From Marinithermofilum abyssi (GTDB lineage Bacteria > Bacillota > Bacilli > Thermoactinomycetales > DSM-45169): DNA of 64,000 nucleotides. The position numbers and the translations under genes were made by a program. The stretch lies in NCBI RefSeq assembly GCF_014641195.1, contig NZ_BMHQ01000011.1, positions 16,711-80,710 of the forward strand. Reading direction: 5' to 3'. Shown here piece after piece: positions 1-8,336 of the stretch. Positions within the stretch are counted from its first letter, which is position 1. Each line of letters opens with the position of its first letter. Below the pieces are notes generated by a model, which saw only the letters and a list, made by a program, of their open reading frames with translations, had not been told where the DNA came from and ran no database searches.

Positions 1-184
1 CTTCGACCACGTCACCCACTCGGCTGGCGTCATAAGTGTGGTTGATAATCCAGCAACCCAAGATATTGGAAATATTGCCCGGGGGTCTGACGGAGTGCGT
101 CGCCTGGGAGAACTTACGACCTTTACCGGTGACCGCTTTGGTAATGATTTGACGGCATTGCATTCCGGTATCTGTATTTGACAC
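1..184 (-). CDS. cotE: Spore coat morphogenetic protein CotE (N-terminal part, cut by window edge)
   Basis: The first 61 codons are present; the rest lies outside the window. The reading contains RQIITKAVTGKGRKFSQ, then ILGCWIINHTYDASRVGD, which matches the start of Bacillus CotE (REIITKAV.AKGRKF, ILGGWIINHKYDA). CotE is placed around the forespore by SpoIVA and organises the outer coat. The start is taken as GTG at 184 because GGAGGAGGGAG sits 5-10 bases upstream and no ATG is placed as well. It follows miaB-ricA as in Bacillus, but a strong terminator separates it from ricA, so it is probably transcribed on its own during sporulation. Identity is from memory of the family. Confidence 0.9.
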   Translation of the reverse strand, partial: MSNTDTGMQCRQIITKAVTGKGRKFSQATHSVRPPGNISNILGCWIINHTYDASRVGDVVE

Positions 185-214
185 GATGCTCCCTCCTCCA
201 AACGATCGTTCAGT

Positions 215-246
215 ACATGTGTATGCAGGGCGATAGTCTAGGGTGT
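215..246 (-). promoter_or_regulatory. Candidate sporulation (SigK/SigE-like) promoter for cotE
   Basis: On the minus strand CATACACAT lies about 35 bases upstream of the cotE start, and an AC dinucleotide lies 17 bases before it, which fits the loose SigK pattern AC-N16/17-CATAnnnTA. CATACA also resembles a SigE -10 element, but no SigE -35 is visible. Bacillus cotE is driven by both factors. The consensus is short, so this is weak evidence. Confidence 0.3.
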
Positions 247-281
247 CAAAAACCCTACGGAATCTCCGTAGGGTTTTTTAG
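247..281 (-). terminator. Intrinsic terminator after ricA
   Basis: On the minus strand AACCCTACGG and CCGTAGGGTT form a perfect stem with a short AGATT loop, followed by a run of T. It lies 26 bases past the ricA stop and separates ricA from cotE. It is nearly symmetric, but no plus-strand gene is present here. Confidence 0.9.
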
Positions 282-307
282 AATCATATTCAGCTGATGC
301 CCAAATG

Positions 308-730
308 TTACCGACAACCGCACGGACCGCCGCTCCCGCAACCGCCAGGGGCTTCGCCTCCGGTTTCTACTTCGATCTTTTTTGATACCGTATCGGCAAT
401 GGCTTGCTGCAACATTTGGAGGAGATCATTCATTTCTACTTGAGATTGCTGGTATTCTCGTACGATCGGCAGTTGATCCAGTTCCGCATTCAACCGATCC
501 AGATCCGCTTCCACCTGACGGATATATTTCGTCTTTTGATAGTGCTTGGCATGAACCAGCTCTTTTTGTTTCCGTTTGATCTCATCGATCAGGCCCTGCA
601 CCCGTGCACTTTTTTCCACCTGCGTTTCCGCAGCCCGAAACCGGCGCACTTCCTCCGCCTGTTGAATCAAACGTCCCAAGCGTTGAGCTTTGGCCAGGAT
701 TGGATGATGCACCGTGCGTTGTTCCATCAT
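308..730 (-). CDS. ricA: RicA (YmcA), YlbF-family regulator subunit
   Basis: A 140-residue helical YlbF/YmcA family protein. In Bacillus RicA forms a complex with RicF (YlbF) and RicT (YaaT) that binds FeS clusters, assists RNase Y mRNA processing and affects sporulation, competence and biofilm. The protein is mostly coiled helix and ends in GGCGSGGPCGC, a glycine/cysteine tail with three Cys, consistent with an FeS-ligand role. The start is ATG at 730, overlapping the miaB stop as TGATG with GGGTGAG just upstream; a second ATG follows at once. It is translationally coupled to miaB, as in Bacillus. RNase Y itself is encoded at 12679-14223. Confidence 0.85.
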   Translation of the reverse strand: MMEQRTVHHPILAKAQRLGRLIQQAEEVRRFRAAETQVEKSARVQGLIDEIKRKQKELVHAKHYQKTKYIRQVEADLDRLNAELDQLPIVREYQQSQVEMNDLLQMLQQAIADTVSKKIEVETGGEAPGGCGSGGPCGCR

Positions 731-2211
731 CAGCCGCTCACCCGGGAAACCGTCATTTCTTCCACCCATTCCCCTTTCAGGGTGTAGGTTTGCGGTTCGG
801 TGATACGCACATGGGTGAATTGGCCGATCAGGTGTTTCGGTCCTTTAAAGTTGACCAGCTTATTGGTCCGGGTACGGCCGGACAGCACTTCGGAGTTTTT
901 CTTGCTTTCCCCTTCCACCAACACTTCTACCACTTTACCGCGCAGGGCTTCGTTCTTCTTGCGGCTGATCTCATCCTGCAACTTGTTTAACCGCTGCAGG
1001 CGTTCCTTTTTCACTTCCATCGGGATATCGTCCTTCATCTTCGCCGCCGGTGTTCCTTCCCGGGGAGAATAAATGAAGGTAAAGGCAGAATCATACTCCA
1101 CTTCCCGCATCAGGGACAGCGTATCCTCAAACTGTTCGTCCGTCTCACCGGGGAAACCGACGATAATATCTGTAGTCAATACCACATCCGGGATCGCCTT
1201 CTTAATCTTGCGCACCAGCTCCAGGTACTGCTCCCGGGTATATTTCCGAGCCATCCGCTTCAGTATATCGCTGTTCCCGGACTGTACCGGCAGATGGATA
1301 TGCTCCACCAAGTTGCCTCGTTTGGCCAGCACTTCGATCAGGTGATCGTCAAAATCCCGGGGATGGCTTGTGGTAAAGCGTACCCGCGGAATCCCGATTT
1401 TGCGCACATCGTCCATCAGGTCACCGAAGGTGTACGTGCGGTCCGTAAAATCTTTTCCGTAAGCATTCACATTTTGCCCCAACAGCGTCACTTCTTGGTA
1501 ACCTTTGCGGGCCAACTCCCGAATTTCCGCCAAAACATCTTCCGGACGGCGGCTCCGCTCTTTGCCTCGTGTGTATGGAACGATGCAATAGGTACAAAAC
1601 TTATCGCAACCGTACATAATGTTGACCCAGGCTTTCAGGCCGTCTTCCCGCACTTTGGGGAGGTTTTCGATGATGTCCCCTTCTTTGGACCAAACTTCCA
1701 CCACCATCTCTTTGCTGAAGAGGGCTTCCTGGAGCAAATGGGGCAGGCGGTGAATGTTGTGGGTACCAAAGATGAGATCGACAAACTGATGCTTTTGCAA
1801 AATCCGGTTTACCACGGACTCTTCCTGGGACATACAGCCGCACACCCCGAGGATCAGCTCCGGGTTTTCCGTTTTCAAGGTTTTCAGCCGTCCGATCTCA
1901 CCAAACACCTTGTCCTCCGCATTTTCCCGGATGGCACAGGTGTTGATCAGAATAATGGAAGCGTCCGCTTCCGTTTCCGTCGGCTCATACCCCATCAACT
2001 CCAGAATCCCGGCCATGGTTTCGCTGTCATGAACGTTCATCTGGCAGCCGAAGGTCTTGATCAGATACTTCTTTCCTTTTCCTATTTCCCGCATCTCTTC
2101 GGGAAGGCTCTCAAACTCCAACACCGACACTTGTTCTTTGCCGCGTTTTTTGGCCGCCTTCAGATCCGGCGGCGTAAAGTAACGGGACATATCTTTCGTC
2201 TTCTGACTCAT
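730..2211 (-). CDS. miaB: tRNA-2-methylthio-N6-dimethylallyladenosine synthase MiaB
   Basis: A radical-SAM methylthiotransferase, 493 residues, that adds a methylthio group to i6A37 of tRNAs reading UNN codons. Domains in order: an N-terminal UPF0004 domain with the cluster cysteines in TFGCQMN, NTCAIRE and VCGCM; the radical-SAM core with GCDKFCTYC near residue 205 (CxxxCxxC); and a C-terminal TRAM domain ([11 protein letters not shown]). The ATG at 2211 has GAAAGGTG upstream. A SigA promoter is seen at 2267-2295, and ricA follows with a one-base overlap. Confidence 0.97.
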   Translation of the reverse strand: MSQKTKDMSRYFTPPDLKAAKKRGKEQVSVLEFESLPEEMREIGKGKKYLIKTFGCQMNVHDSETMAGILELMGYEPTETEADASIILINTCAIRENAEDKVFGEIGRLKTLKTENPELILGVCGCMSQEESVVNRILQKHQFVDLIFGTHNIHRLPHLLQEALFSKEMVVEVWSKEGDIIENLPKVREDGLKAWVNIMYGCDKFCTYCIVPYTRGKERSRRPEDVLAEIRELARKGYQEVTLLGQNVNAYGKDFTDRTYTFGDLMDDVRKIGIPRVRFTTSHPRDFDDHLIEVLAKRGNLVEHIHLPVQSGNSDILKRMARKYTREQYLELVRKIKKAIPDVVLTTDIIVGFPGETDEQFEDTLSLMREVEYDSAFTFIYSPREGTPAAKMKDDIPMEVKKERLQRLNKLQDEISRKKNEALRGKVVEVLVEGESKKNSEVLSGRTRTNKLVNFKGPKHLIGQFTHVRITEPQTYTLKGEWVEEMTVSRVSG

Positions 2212-2266
2212 CTATACTCAACACCTTTCTACCGGGTGAGTCAAATGCTTCCTTTGCAATTGTATT

Positions 2267-2295
2267 ATTATATACGAAAAAACGGTTTCCTTCAA
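2267..2295 (-). promoter_or_regulatory. SigA promoter for miaB-ricA
   Basis: Minus strand TTGAAG, 17-base spacer, TATAAT. The -10 is perfect and the -35 matches four of six. It lies 56 bases upstream of the miaB ATG and downstream of the kbl terminator. Confidence 0.8.
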
Positions 2296-2380
2296 TGGAG
2301 GGAAGCTTTCAGCAAGAGGACCGCATCAACCGTCTTTTTTTTAAGGGAAATCAATGGCCTGAATCCATCTACATACCCAT

Positions 2381-2418
2381 AAAAAAGCCGGAGCGGACTG
2401 TTAGTGTCCGTCTCCGGT
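2381..2418 (-). terminator. Intrinsic terminator after kbl
   Basis: Minus strand CCGGAGACGGAC and GTCCGCTCCGG pair around ACTAACA, with one mismatch, followed by CTTTTTT. It begins 10 bases past the kbl stop. Confidence 0.88.
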
Positions 2419-2427
2419 TGTTCTGTT

Positions 2428-3603
2428 TTAGATAATCCCCAACTTTTGTCCTGCCCGTCCAAAGGCTTCCAGGGCTTGTTCCAACTCTTCCCGGCTGTGC
2501 GCCGCCGTCACAATGGTACGTACGCGGGCTTCTCCTTTGGGTACTGTCGGGAAAACGATTCCTTGAGCGTAGACACCTTCTTGAAGCAGTTCGTCGGAGA
2601 ATTTCATCGCAAGTGCACCTTCGCCCACCAGCACGGGAGTGATCGGTGTTTCACTCTTACCGGTGTTAAAGCCGAGGTTATGCAATCCCTCTTTGAAGAA
2701 GCGGGTATTCTCCCACAGACGGTCGATCAGCTCAGGCTCTTCCAACAGCACCTGGATCGCTTCGTCACAGGCTGCCGTCACAGCCGGCGGATGAGAGGTA
2801 CTGAATAAGAATGGGCGCGCCCGGTGAATCAGGTAATCCCGAAGCACCTTCGGCCCGGCGACATATCCGCCCAACACACCAATGGCTTTGGACAGCGTAC
2901 CCACCTGGATATGTACCCGTCCGTGCAAGTCAAAATGATCCACCGTTCCCCGGCCGTTTTTACCCATGACACCGCTGGCATGGGCGTCATCCACCATCAC
3001 CAGAGCGCCGTATTTTTCGCATAGCTCCACGATGTCCGGCAACGGAGCCACATCTCCATCCATGCTGAACACTCCGTCGGTCACCACGAGACGGGTACGG
3101 GCGCCTTCCGTTTCCTTCAACGCCTTTTCCAAATCGTCCATATCGCAGTGGTTATAGATGCGACGCTGGGCTTTCGTCAAGCGGATCCCGTCGATGATGC
3201 TGGCGTGGTTGAGCGCATCGGAAATTACGACGTCCTCTTTGCCGAGGATGGATGCGATAACGCCCACGTTGGAGGTAAAGCCGGATTGAAACACCAAAGC
3301 GGCTTCCGTGTGCTTAAACTTGGCCAGCTTTTCTTCAAACCGCTCATGCATCGAGAAAGTACCCGCGATGGTGCGGACCGAACCTGTTCCGGCTCCATAC
3401 TTTTCGATCGCCGCCAAGGCCGCTTTTTTCAACCGCGGATGGGTGGTCAATCCCAAATAGTTGTTGGACGAAAGCTGAATCACTTCCCGACCGTCGATCA
3501 CCACTTTGGAACCTTGATCCGATTCCAACTCCGTCAGCGGGCGATATACACCCTTTTCTTTCCACTCCTGAATCTCTTGTTTCAAATGTTCAAAGCCTTT
3601 CAC
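2428..3603 (-). CDS. kbl: Glycine C-acetyltransferase (2-amino-3-ketobutyrate CoA ligase)
   Basis: A PLP enzyme of the alpha-oxoamine synthase family, 391 residues, usual length. It cleaves 2-amino-3-oxobutyrate with CoA to glycine and acetyl-CoA, the second step of threonine breakdown. Visible motifs are [15 protein letters not shown] near the N-terminus, [10 protein letters not shown], and the PLP lysine in [10 protein letters not shown] BioF-like role is the main alternative, but the adjoining tdh makes Kbl far more likely. The start is GTG at 3603 with GGGAGGGACGGG just upstream. It is transcribed after tdh with a 49-base gap. Confidence 0.95.
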   Translation of the reverse strand: MKGFEHLKQEIQEWKEKGVYRPLTELESDQGSKVVIDGREVIQLSSNNYLGLTTHPRLKKAALAAIEKYGAGTGSVRTIAGTFSMHERFEEKLAKFKHTEAALVFQSGFTSNVGVIASILGKEDVVISDALNHASIIDGIRLTKAQRRIYNHCDMDDLEKALKETEGARTRLVVTDGVFSMDGDVAPLPDIVELCEKYGALVMVDDAHASGVMGKNGRGTVDHFDLHGRVHIQVGTLSKAIGVLGGYVAGPKVLRDYLIHRARPFLFSTSHPPAVTAACDEAIQVLLEEPELIDRLWENTRFFKEGLHNLGFNTGKSETPITPVLVGEGALAMKFSDELLQEGVYAQGIVFPTVPKGEARVRTIVTAAHSREELEQALEAFGRAGQKLGII

Positions 3604-3652
3604 ACCCGTCCCTCCCGTTCCGTATGGTTTGGTAGAGCCATGGAAAGCTCCC

Positions 3653-4693
3653 TCAGGGGTATAATACCACTTTCCCGGATTTGCCGCTCATCATCAGCTC
3701 AAAACCTTTTTCAAACTCCTCCAGCGAGAAGCGGTGGGTAATCATCGGTTTCAGATCCACCTGGCCGGAGTTCAAGAAACCGGCAGTTTGCTCCCAGGTT
3801 TCATACATCCGGCGGCCCACGATCCCGTGCACCTGAATCCCTTTGAATACGATTTCATTGGAGATATCCAGTTCCACCGGCTTCGTCGGAAGCCCCAGCA
3901 TAGAGATTCGCCCGCCCAAGCTGAGCATAGCAAACCCTTGTTGAATGGCCACAGGGTGACCGGACATCTCCAGCACCACATCGACGCCGTGGCCGCCGGT
4001 TAGCTCTTTCACACGTGTTACCGGATCCACCTCTTGGGAGTTTATCAATGTTGTAGCTCCCATGGTGCCCGCCAGATTCAGTCGATATTCATTGATATCC
4101 AGTGCGATCACCTGAGAAGCACCGGAAGCTTTGGCTACTGCCACCGCCATGACTCCGATCGGACCGCAGCCGATGACAGCCACCCTTTTTCCGGTGATCG
4201 GACCGGATAAGGCCGTGTGCACCGCATTCCCCATCGGTTCCATCGCTGATGCCACTTCCGGAGGCAGGTCCTTGTTGTTCTTCCATAGGTTTTCAGCTGG
4301 CATCGCCGCATATTCGGCAAAGCAGCCATTCCGGTCAACTCCGATGATCTGCGTATTTGCGCAGATATGATAGTCTCCGCGGAGACACTGGGGACACCGA
4401 TGACAAACGATATGCGTCTCTGCCGACACATGGTCCCCGATTTGCAGATGGGTGACTTGATCTCCTACTTCCACCACTTCACCAGAGAACTCGTGGCCGA
4501 ATACGAGCGGCGGCTTTACCCGGCCCGCAGCCCAATCGTCCCACTTGTATATATGAACATCCGTTCCACAAATGGTGGTTGCTTTCACTTTCACCAACAC
4601 CTCATTTGGACCGATGGTCGGGATCGGCACTTCCCGAAGTTCCGCTCCAAAACCGGCATGGTGTTTCACCAGCGCGCGCATGGTTCCACCCAC
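3653..4693 (-). CDS. tdh: L-threonine 3-dehydrogenase
   Basis: A zinc-containing medium-chain dehydrogenase that oxidises threonine to 2-amino-3-oxobutyrate with NAD+. Visible: the catalytic zinc segment ICGTDVH and GHEFSGE, the four structural zinc cysteines in [15 protein letters not shown], and the Rossmann motif [11 protein letters not shown]. The chosen start is GTG at 4693, eight bases after AAGGAAGG; an ATG at 4681 is a fair alternative, and the open frame extends to a TTG at 4717. It forms a two-gene threonine catabolic unit with kbl. Confidence 0.95.
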   Translation of the reverse strand: MGGTMRALVKHHAGFGAELREVPIPTIGPNEVLVKVKATTICGTDVHIYKWDDWAAGRVKPPLVFGHEFSGEVVEVGDQVTHLQIGDHVSAETHIVCHRCPQCLRGDYHICANTQIIGVDRNGCFAEYAAMPAENLWKNNKDLPPEVASAMEPMGNAVHTALSGPITGKRVAVIGCGPIGVMAVAVAKASGASQVIALDINEYRLNLAGTMGATTLINSQEVDPVTRVKELTGGHGVDVVLEMSGHPVAIQQGFAMLSLGGRISMLGLPTKPVELDISNEIVFKGIQVHGIVGRRMYETWEQTAGFLNSGQVDLKPMITHRFSLEEFEKGFELMMSGKSGKVVLYP

Positions 4694-4743
4694 GGCGTAC
4701 ACCTTCCTTTTCCCCAAAATCCTTATTAAGTCTGTCGATATTA

Positions 4744-4752
4744 ATTATATCA
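4744..4752 (-). promoter_or_regulatory. Extended -10 promoter for tdh-kbl
   Basis: Minus strand TGATATAAT: a perfect -10 with a TGn extension, about 50 bases upstream of tdh. No good -35 is visible, as is usual for extended -10 promoters. Confidence 0.6.
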
Positions 4753-4829
4753 CCGATTCCCTCCGCAGCATAGTGTCCGTTATTAGAGGACATTTTCTGA
4801 AAAGATTTGGACTCCCCTTCCTGGACAAA

Positions 4830-4859
4830 TTGACACCGAACCCCGAAAAATAATACCAT
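4830..4859 (+). promoter_or_regulatory. SigA promoter for the 4911-5669 gene
   Basis: Plus strand TTGACA, 18-base spacer, TACCAT, 51 bases before the ATG. It is divergent from the tdh promoter. Confidence 0.65.
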
Positions 4860-4910
4860 TTCGGTAGGCTTATGAACCCAACCAAATGGAGACAAAGGAG
4901 GTAAGAATCC

Positions 4911-5669
4911 ATGTTAGGAAAATGGCTCAACAAAGCCAGAGCGTGGTTGCGGCCTGCATCCCGTGAGACGGCAAGCTCCGAGGAACAAGCGGCGACACCT
5001 TCCTCTTCGCAACAAACGCCTCTGATGCAGCATGTCGATCCTGCTCCGTCTACAGCCGACGCGTCTTCCAGGGAATCCGCTCTTCCCGAGGCTCCGGAAA
5101 CGACTTCGCCCGAGAAGAAGGAGCACGAAGTAATCTTCCACTTGTCTCCGAACCGTTTTACATACCGTGATGGAGACTTTCAGTTTGAAACACCGCTCAC
5201 TCAAGATGAATATGAAGTGGTCAAAGCTGCGGTTACTCAGTACCAAGAGATGAAAGAAAAGTATGGAGACAATCCGAATAACTGGGAGCAGCAATTATTG
5301 AAGCATTATGAAGCAAAACAGTATTGGGCGCTTCAGATCTACTTTAAAGACCGTGCCCAAGCCTGCTACAAACTACGGGATGAGGATACGAAAGCTTTGC
5401 AGGAAGCAATCGCCTACTGCCAAAAACAGATTGCTTATGCTCCAATGGCGATCTATGCCCATGAGTTGGATCCCCAAGCAAAGGATTCCCTGCCGCAGCA
5501 TTATGGATACAAGCAATTATCCATTATTTATGACAGAGAAGGCAGATACGACGAGGCCATTCAGCTGTGTGAGCAGGCGTTGACGGAAGGTTGGAACGGG
5601 GATTGGGAAAAGCGTATCGTACGATATAAAAAGAATCGGGAAAAAGCCGCTACATCGGCAACGGGGTGA
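4911..5669 (+). CDS. Unknown protein with C-terminal TPR-like region (paralog of 5782-6429)
   Basis: A 252-residue protein with no family I can name. The start has a strong AAGGAGGT. Residues 1-70 are low-complexity (Ser, Thr, Pro, Glu) and probably unstructured; there is no signal peptide. Residues 80-150 are predicted helical. From about residue 160 comes AIAYCQKQIAYAP, then LPQHYGYKQLSIIYD, EAIQLCEQAL and GWNGDWEKR, resembling one or two TPR units. The same order of motifs occurs in the convergent gene at 5782-6429, so the two are paralogs. It has its own promoter and terminator. Cytoplasmic location and a scaffolding or binding role are inference only. Confidence 0.8.
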   Translation: MLGKWLNKARAWLRPASRETASSEEQAATPSSSQQTPLMQHVDPAPSTADASSRESALPEAPETTSPEKKEHEVIFHLSPNRFTYRDGDFQFETPLTQDEYEVVKAAVTQYQEMKEKYGDNPNNWEQQLLKHYEAKQYWALQIYFKDRAQACYKLRDEDTKALQEAIAYCQKQIAYAPMAIYAHELDPQAKDSLPQHYGYKQLSIIYDREGRYDEAIQLCEQALTEGWNGDWEKRIVRYKKNREKAATSATG

Positions 5670-5682
5670 GTTTTTGGTCACA

Positions 5683-5717
5683 CAAACAGCCTGGGAGTGA
5701 TCCCAGGCTGTGTTTTA
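5683..5717 (+). terminator. Terminator between the convergent paralogs
   Basis: ACAGCCTGGGA and TCCCAGGCTGT form an 11-base perfect stem with a GTGA loop, followed by GTTTTA. On the opposite strand the tail is TTTGTG, so it may also act for the gene at 5782-6429. Confidence 0.85.
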
Positions 5718-5781
5718 TGGAAAAATCTCTTGTTTGGAACTTAACCCATCGCTCCTGTCAATCTGTTTGCTCGCGGAGAAC

Positions 5782-6429
5782 TTATTCCCCCGTTGTAACG
5801 GCACGAACCCGCTGTTCTTCCAGGTAATTGTACCGTTTGCTCCAGTCGCCTTGCCAACCCTGCTCGGCGGCCTGTTGACACAACCGAAGAGCCTCCGTCC
5901 AGTTTTTCCGTTCCTCGTACATGGTGATTAAACGATCATAACCCGGATGCTCCGGCAGACTGAATACGGTCGGATCCATGCGGTATGCCTTGGCGGCAAC
6001 GGGAGCGTAGTAAATTTGCCGTTTGCAGTAACGTATTGCCCGTTCCATCGCCACCGGATCCTCCTTCCGGCGTTGGAAATAATATTCGATCTGCTCCGTA
6101 AAATGATCGTGCAGGCTGAGATATTTTTTGGACTCCCACTGCTTGCGGATTTTTGGATCCGAATGAATTTTGCGTACTTCCTTCAGCTTTTTCTTTGCTT
6201 TTTCGTAGATTTCCGCTTCCTCAAAAGAAATAAGCATGATAAAATCCATCTCTTCATCCTGATAACGAAATTCAGCCGCATAATCTCCTTCTTTTTCCCG
6301 CTCGCGCCGGGCTTGTTCTTCACGCACTTTGGTCCAAAGCTTTTGCATATCTTCCCGCCGCTTTTCCAAAAATTGTTTGGCTTGGCTTTTCCATTTTTCC
6401 TTGACGTCTTTATTAAAAAAATCCGGCAT
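5782..6429 (-). CDS. Unknown protein with C-terminal TPR-like region (paralog of 4911-5669)
   Basis: A 215-residue, highly charged protein. Residues 1-50 are Lys/Glu/Arg-rich helix; a central segment EEMDFIMLISFEEAEIYEKA follows. The C-terminal part has AIRYCKRQIYYAP, LPEHPGYDRLITMYE, EALRLCQQAA and GWQGDWSKR, in the same order as in the convergent gene upstream of it on the map. No catalytic motif or membrane segment is visible. ATG at 6429 follows GGAGGAGGG. The promoter is not clear; read-through from the 7395 gene is possible. Function unknown. Confidence 0.8.
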   Translation of the reverse strand: MPDFFNKDVKEKWKSQAKQFLEKRREDMQKLWTKVREEQARREREKEGDYAAEFRYQDEEMDFIMLISFEEAEIYEKAKKKLKEVRKIHSDPKIRKQWESKKYLSLHDHFTEQIEYYFQRRKEDPVAMERAIRYCKRQIYYAPVAAKAYRMDPTVFSLPEHPGYDRLITMYEERKNWTEALRLCQQAAEQGWQGDWSKRYNYLEEQRVRAVTTGE

Positions 6430-6648
6430 GATTGGTTACCCTCCTCCGTTGTGGGAGCGACCATCCCATTCCCTATCGTATTCGGCGGCTAGCCGGTCTT
6501 TTTTGTCCATTTCAAGCCGGAATAAAATTTTCCTCCGATGATTGTATACCCTGCCACCATGAAAGACAACCTTTTTCTACAAGCGGAAGGGCTCAGTGGA
6601 TTCCGGTCACACCTCCCCACGCATCCTCTACTTATCGATTCCATCGCA

Positions 6649-7395
6649 TCAGGCTTCCCCTACATCGATTACCAACCCGTTACGAGCCACTGTCAGCTCA
6701 CCGGAAAAATATGGCCTTGCTTCATCGTACAAGTGATTCGGGTTGTATTCAGGATAAAGGTGGGTCAACAACAACCGCTTAGCTCCCATACTCTCCCCGG
6801 CTATCGCCGCCTGCCGGGCGGAAAGATGTCCCATGGGAGATAGCGGCATATCTTTCTCCAAAAAAGTGCTCTCACAAATGAAGAGTTCCGGATTCGTACC
6901 CATCTTGTCCCATTTTGTCTGCGGGCCGGCGTCCGCTCCGTAAAGGATACAGGCCGCCCCATTGTCGAACCGCATCGCAAAACAGGGCACTTTGTGATCC
7001 GTTTGAAAAAACGAGATGGCAAGTCCGCACAAGTGAAGCGGATCCCCTTCTTGTATCGGATGCAAATCAATCGCTTGATGGTAAGCCAGCAACCGACCCC
7101 ATTTTTCCGGATACTGAGGAGCCAGGACCGTGAGCGGCCCTTGACGCTTCCCGGTTTTGATGGCTGTTTGCACGGCATATTGCAGGACAAAAAAATCGGC
7201 AATGTGGTCATGATGCAAATGGCTCAACAGGACAGCATCCAAGGTATGCAATTCCGTGATCTTGGCCAATTGACTCAGAACACCGCTCCCGCAATCCATC
7301 AACAACTTCTTTCCTTTCGTTTCCAACAGATAACCCGGTGTCGCGCCACCCGGCCCGGGATAAGGGGAGTGACACCCCAACACGGTCCATTTCAC
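6649..7395 (-). CDS. Metallo-beta-lactamase-fold hydrolase (YhfI-like)
   Basis: A 248-residue cytosolic metallo-hydrolase. The zinc motif SHLHHDHIAD is present near residue 60, followed by DHKVPCFAMRF, the ADAG aspartate and the histidine in LTHLYPEY. The overall pattern is that of the YhfI / RNase Z-like branch of the superfamily. The substrate cannot be read from the sequence. The start is GTG at 7395, seven bases after AGGAGG; no ATG fits. The korB terminator lies directly upstream, so it must have its own promoter, which I could not place. Confidence 0.85.
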   Translation of the reverse strand: MKWTVLGCHSPYPGPGGATPGYLLETKGKKLLMDCGSGVLSQLAKITELHTLDAVLLSHLHHDHIADFFVLQYAVQTAIKTGKRQGPLTVLAPQYPEKWGRLLAYHQAIDLHPIQEGDPLHLCGLAISFFQTDHKVPCFAMRFDNGAACILYGADAGPQTKWDKMGTNPELFICESTFLEKDMPLSPMGHLSARQAAIAGESMGAKRLLLTHLYPEYNPNHLYDEARPYFSGELTVARNGLVIDVGEA

Positions 7396-7421
7396 TTCTT
7401 TTCCTCCTGTTCATCGTCCCA

Positions 7422-7454
7422 TAAAAAAAGCCACTTTCCATTAAGGAAAGTGGC
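7422..7454 (-). terminator. Intrinsic terminator after korB
   Basis: Minus strand GCCACTTTCC and GGAAAGTGGC pair around TTAAT, followed by seven T. It is 16 bases past the korB stop. Confidence 0.92.
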
Positions 7455-7469
7455 CGGATGGCGTTCCAT

Positions 7470-8336
7470 TTATGCAAACTCCGCCACCAGTTCTTCAAAT
7501 TGCTCCTTGTTGATCTTCAGATCCTGTTTCGCCAGCGGCTTTTCATCAAAACCGGGAATCAGCTCTTCATAAGCTTTCCGTTCTTTGTTTTGGTAGATCA
7601 AACCGGTCACCAGGCCGTTGTGTTCCATCAGCTTCTGCATGGCTTGCATCCGGTTGGAAGGATCATACCCTTCCTCATCGTCCAAGTTGACCAGATGCTC
7701 TTTGAACCAGTCGTAGGTGTTTACCTTATTGTAGGTGACACAGGGGCTGTACACGTTGATCAGGGAGAATCCTTTGTGCTTCAGGCCTTCCTCGACCAAA
7801 CGGGTCAGCTGTTTCAAATCGCTGGATACCGCTTGCGCAACAAAACCGGCTCCTGCCGTCAGCGCCATTTCCATCGGTGCGATCGTCGCTTCGATGGATC
7901 CTTTCGGCGTGCTTTTCGTTTTGAAGCCCATTTCACTCCGCGGCGATGTTTGCCCTTTGGTCAAACCATACACTTGGTTATCCATCACGATGTAGGTGAT
8001 GTCCACATTGCGGCGGATGGCATGGATCGTGTGGCCCATTCCGATGGCGAACCCATCGCCATCCCCGCCAGCAGCTACCACAGTCAGGTCGCGGTTGGCC
8101 AATTTGAGCCCTTGGGCGATCGGCAGCGCACGACCGTGTACGCCGTGAAAACCGTAAGCATTGACATAACCGGAAATCCGGCCGGAGCATCCGATCCCGG
8201 AAACGATGGCCACATCTTCCGGCTCCAGGCCCTGGTTGGCGAAAGCGCGCTGCATGGCGGCCAGCACCGAGAAGTCGCCGCAGCCGGGACACCAGTTGGG
8301 TTTTACTTTGTTGCGGAAATCTTTAAACGTGGCCAT
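7470..8336 (-). CDS. korB: 2-oxoacid:ferredoxin oxidoreductase, beta subunit
   Basis: A 288-residue thiamine diphosphate-binding subunit. WCPGCGDFSVLAA near the N-terminus is the family signature, and GGDGDGFAIGMGH carries the GDG thiamine-binding motif. With KorA it would convert 2-oxoglutarate (or a related 2-oxoacid) and CoA to the acyl-CoA, reducing ferredoxin. The ATG at 8336 lies inside the end of korA (14-base overlap), so the two are translationally coupled. The substrate is by similarity to Bacillus-type KorAB found near miaB; pyruvate cannot be excluded. Confidence 0.92.
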   Translation of the reverse strand: MATFKDFRNKVKPNWCPGCGDFSVLAAMQRAFANQGLEPEDVAIVSGIGCSGRISGYVNAYGFHGVHGRALPIAQGLKLANRDLTVVAAGGDGDGFAIGMGHTIHAIRRNVDITYIVMDNQVYGLTKGQTSPRSEMGFKTKSTPKGSIEATIAPMEMALTAGAGFVAQAVSSDLKQLTRLVEEGLKHKGFSLINVYSPCVTYNKVNTYDWFKEHLVNLDDEEGYDPSNRMQAMQKLMEHNGLVTGLIYQNKERKAYEELIPGFDEKPLAKQDLKINKEQFEELVAEFA

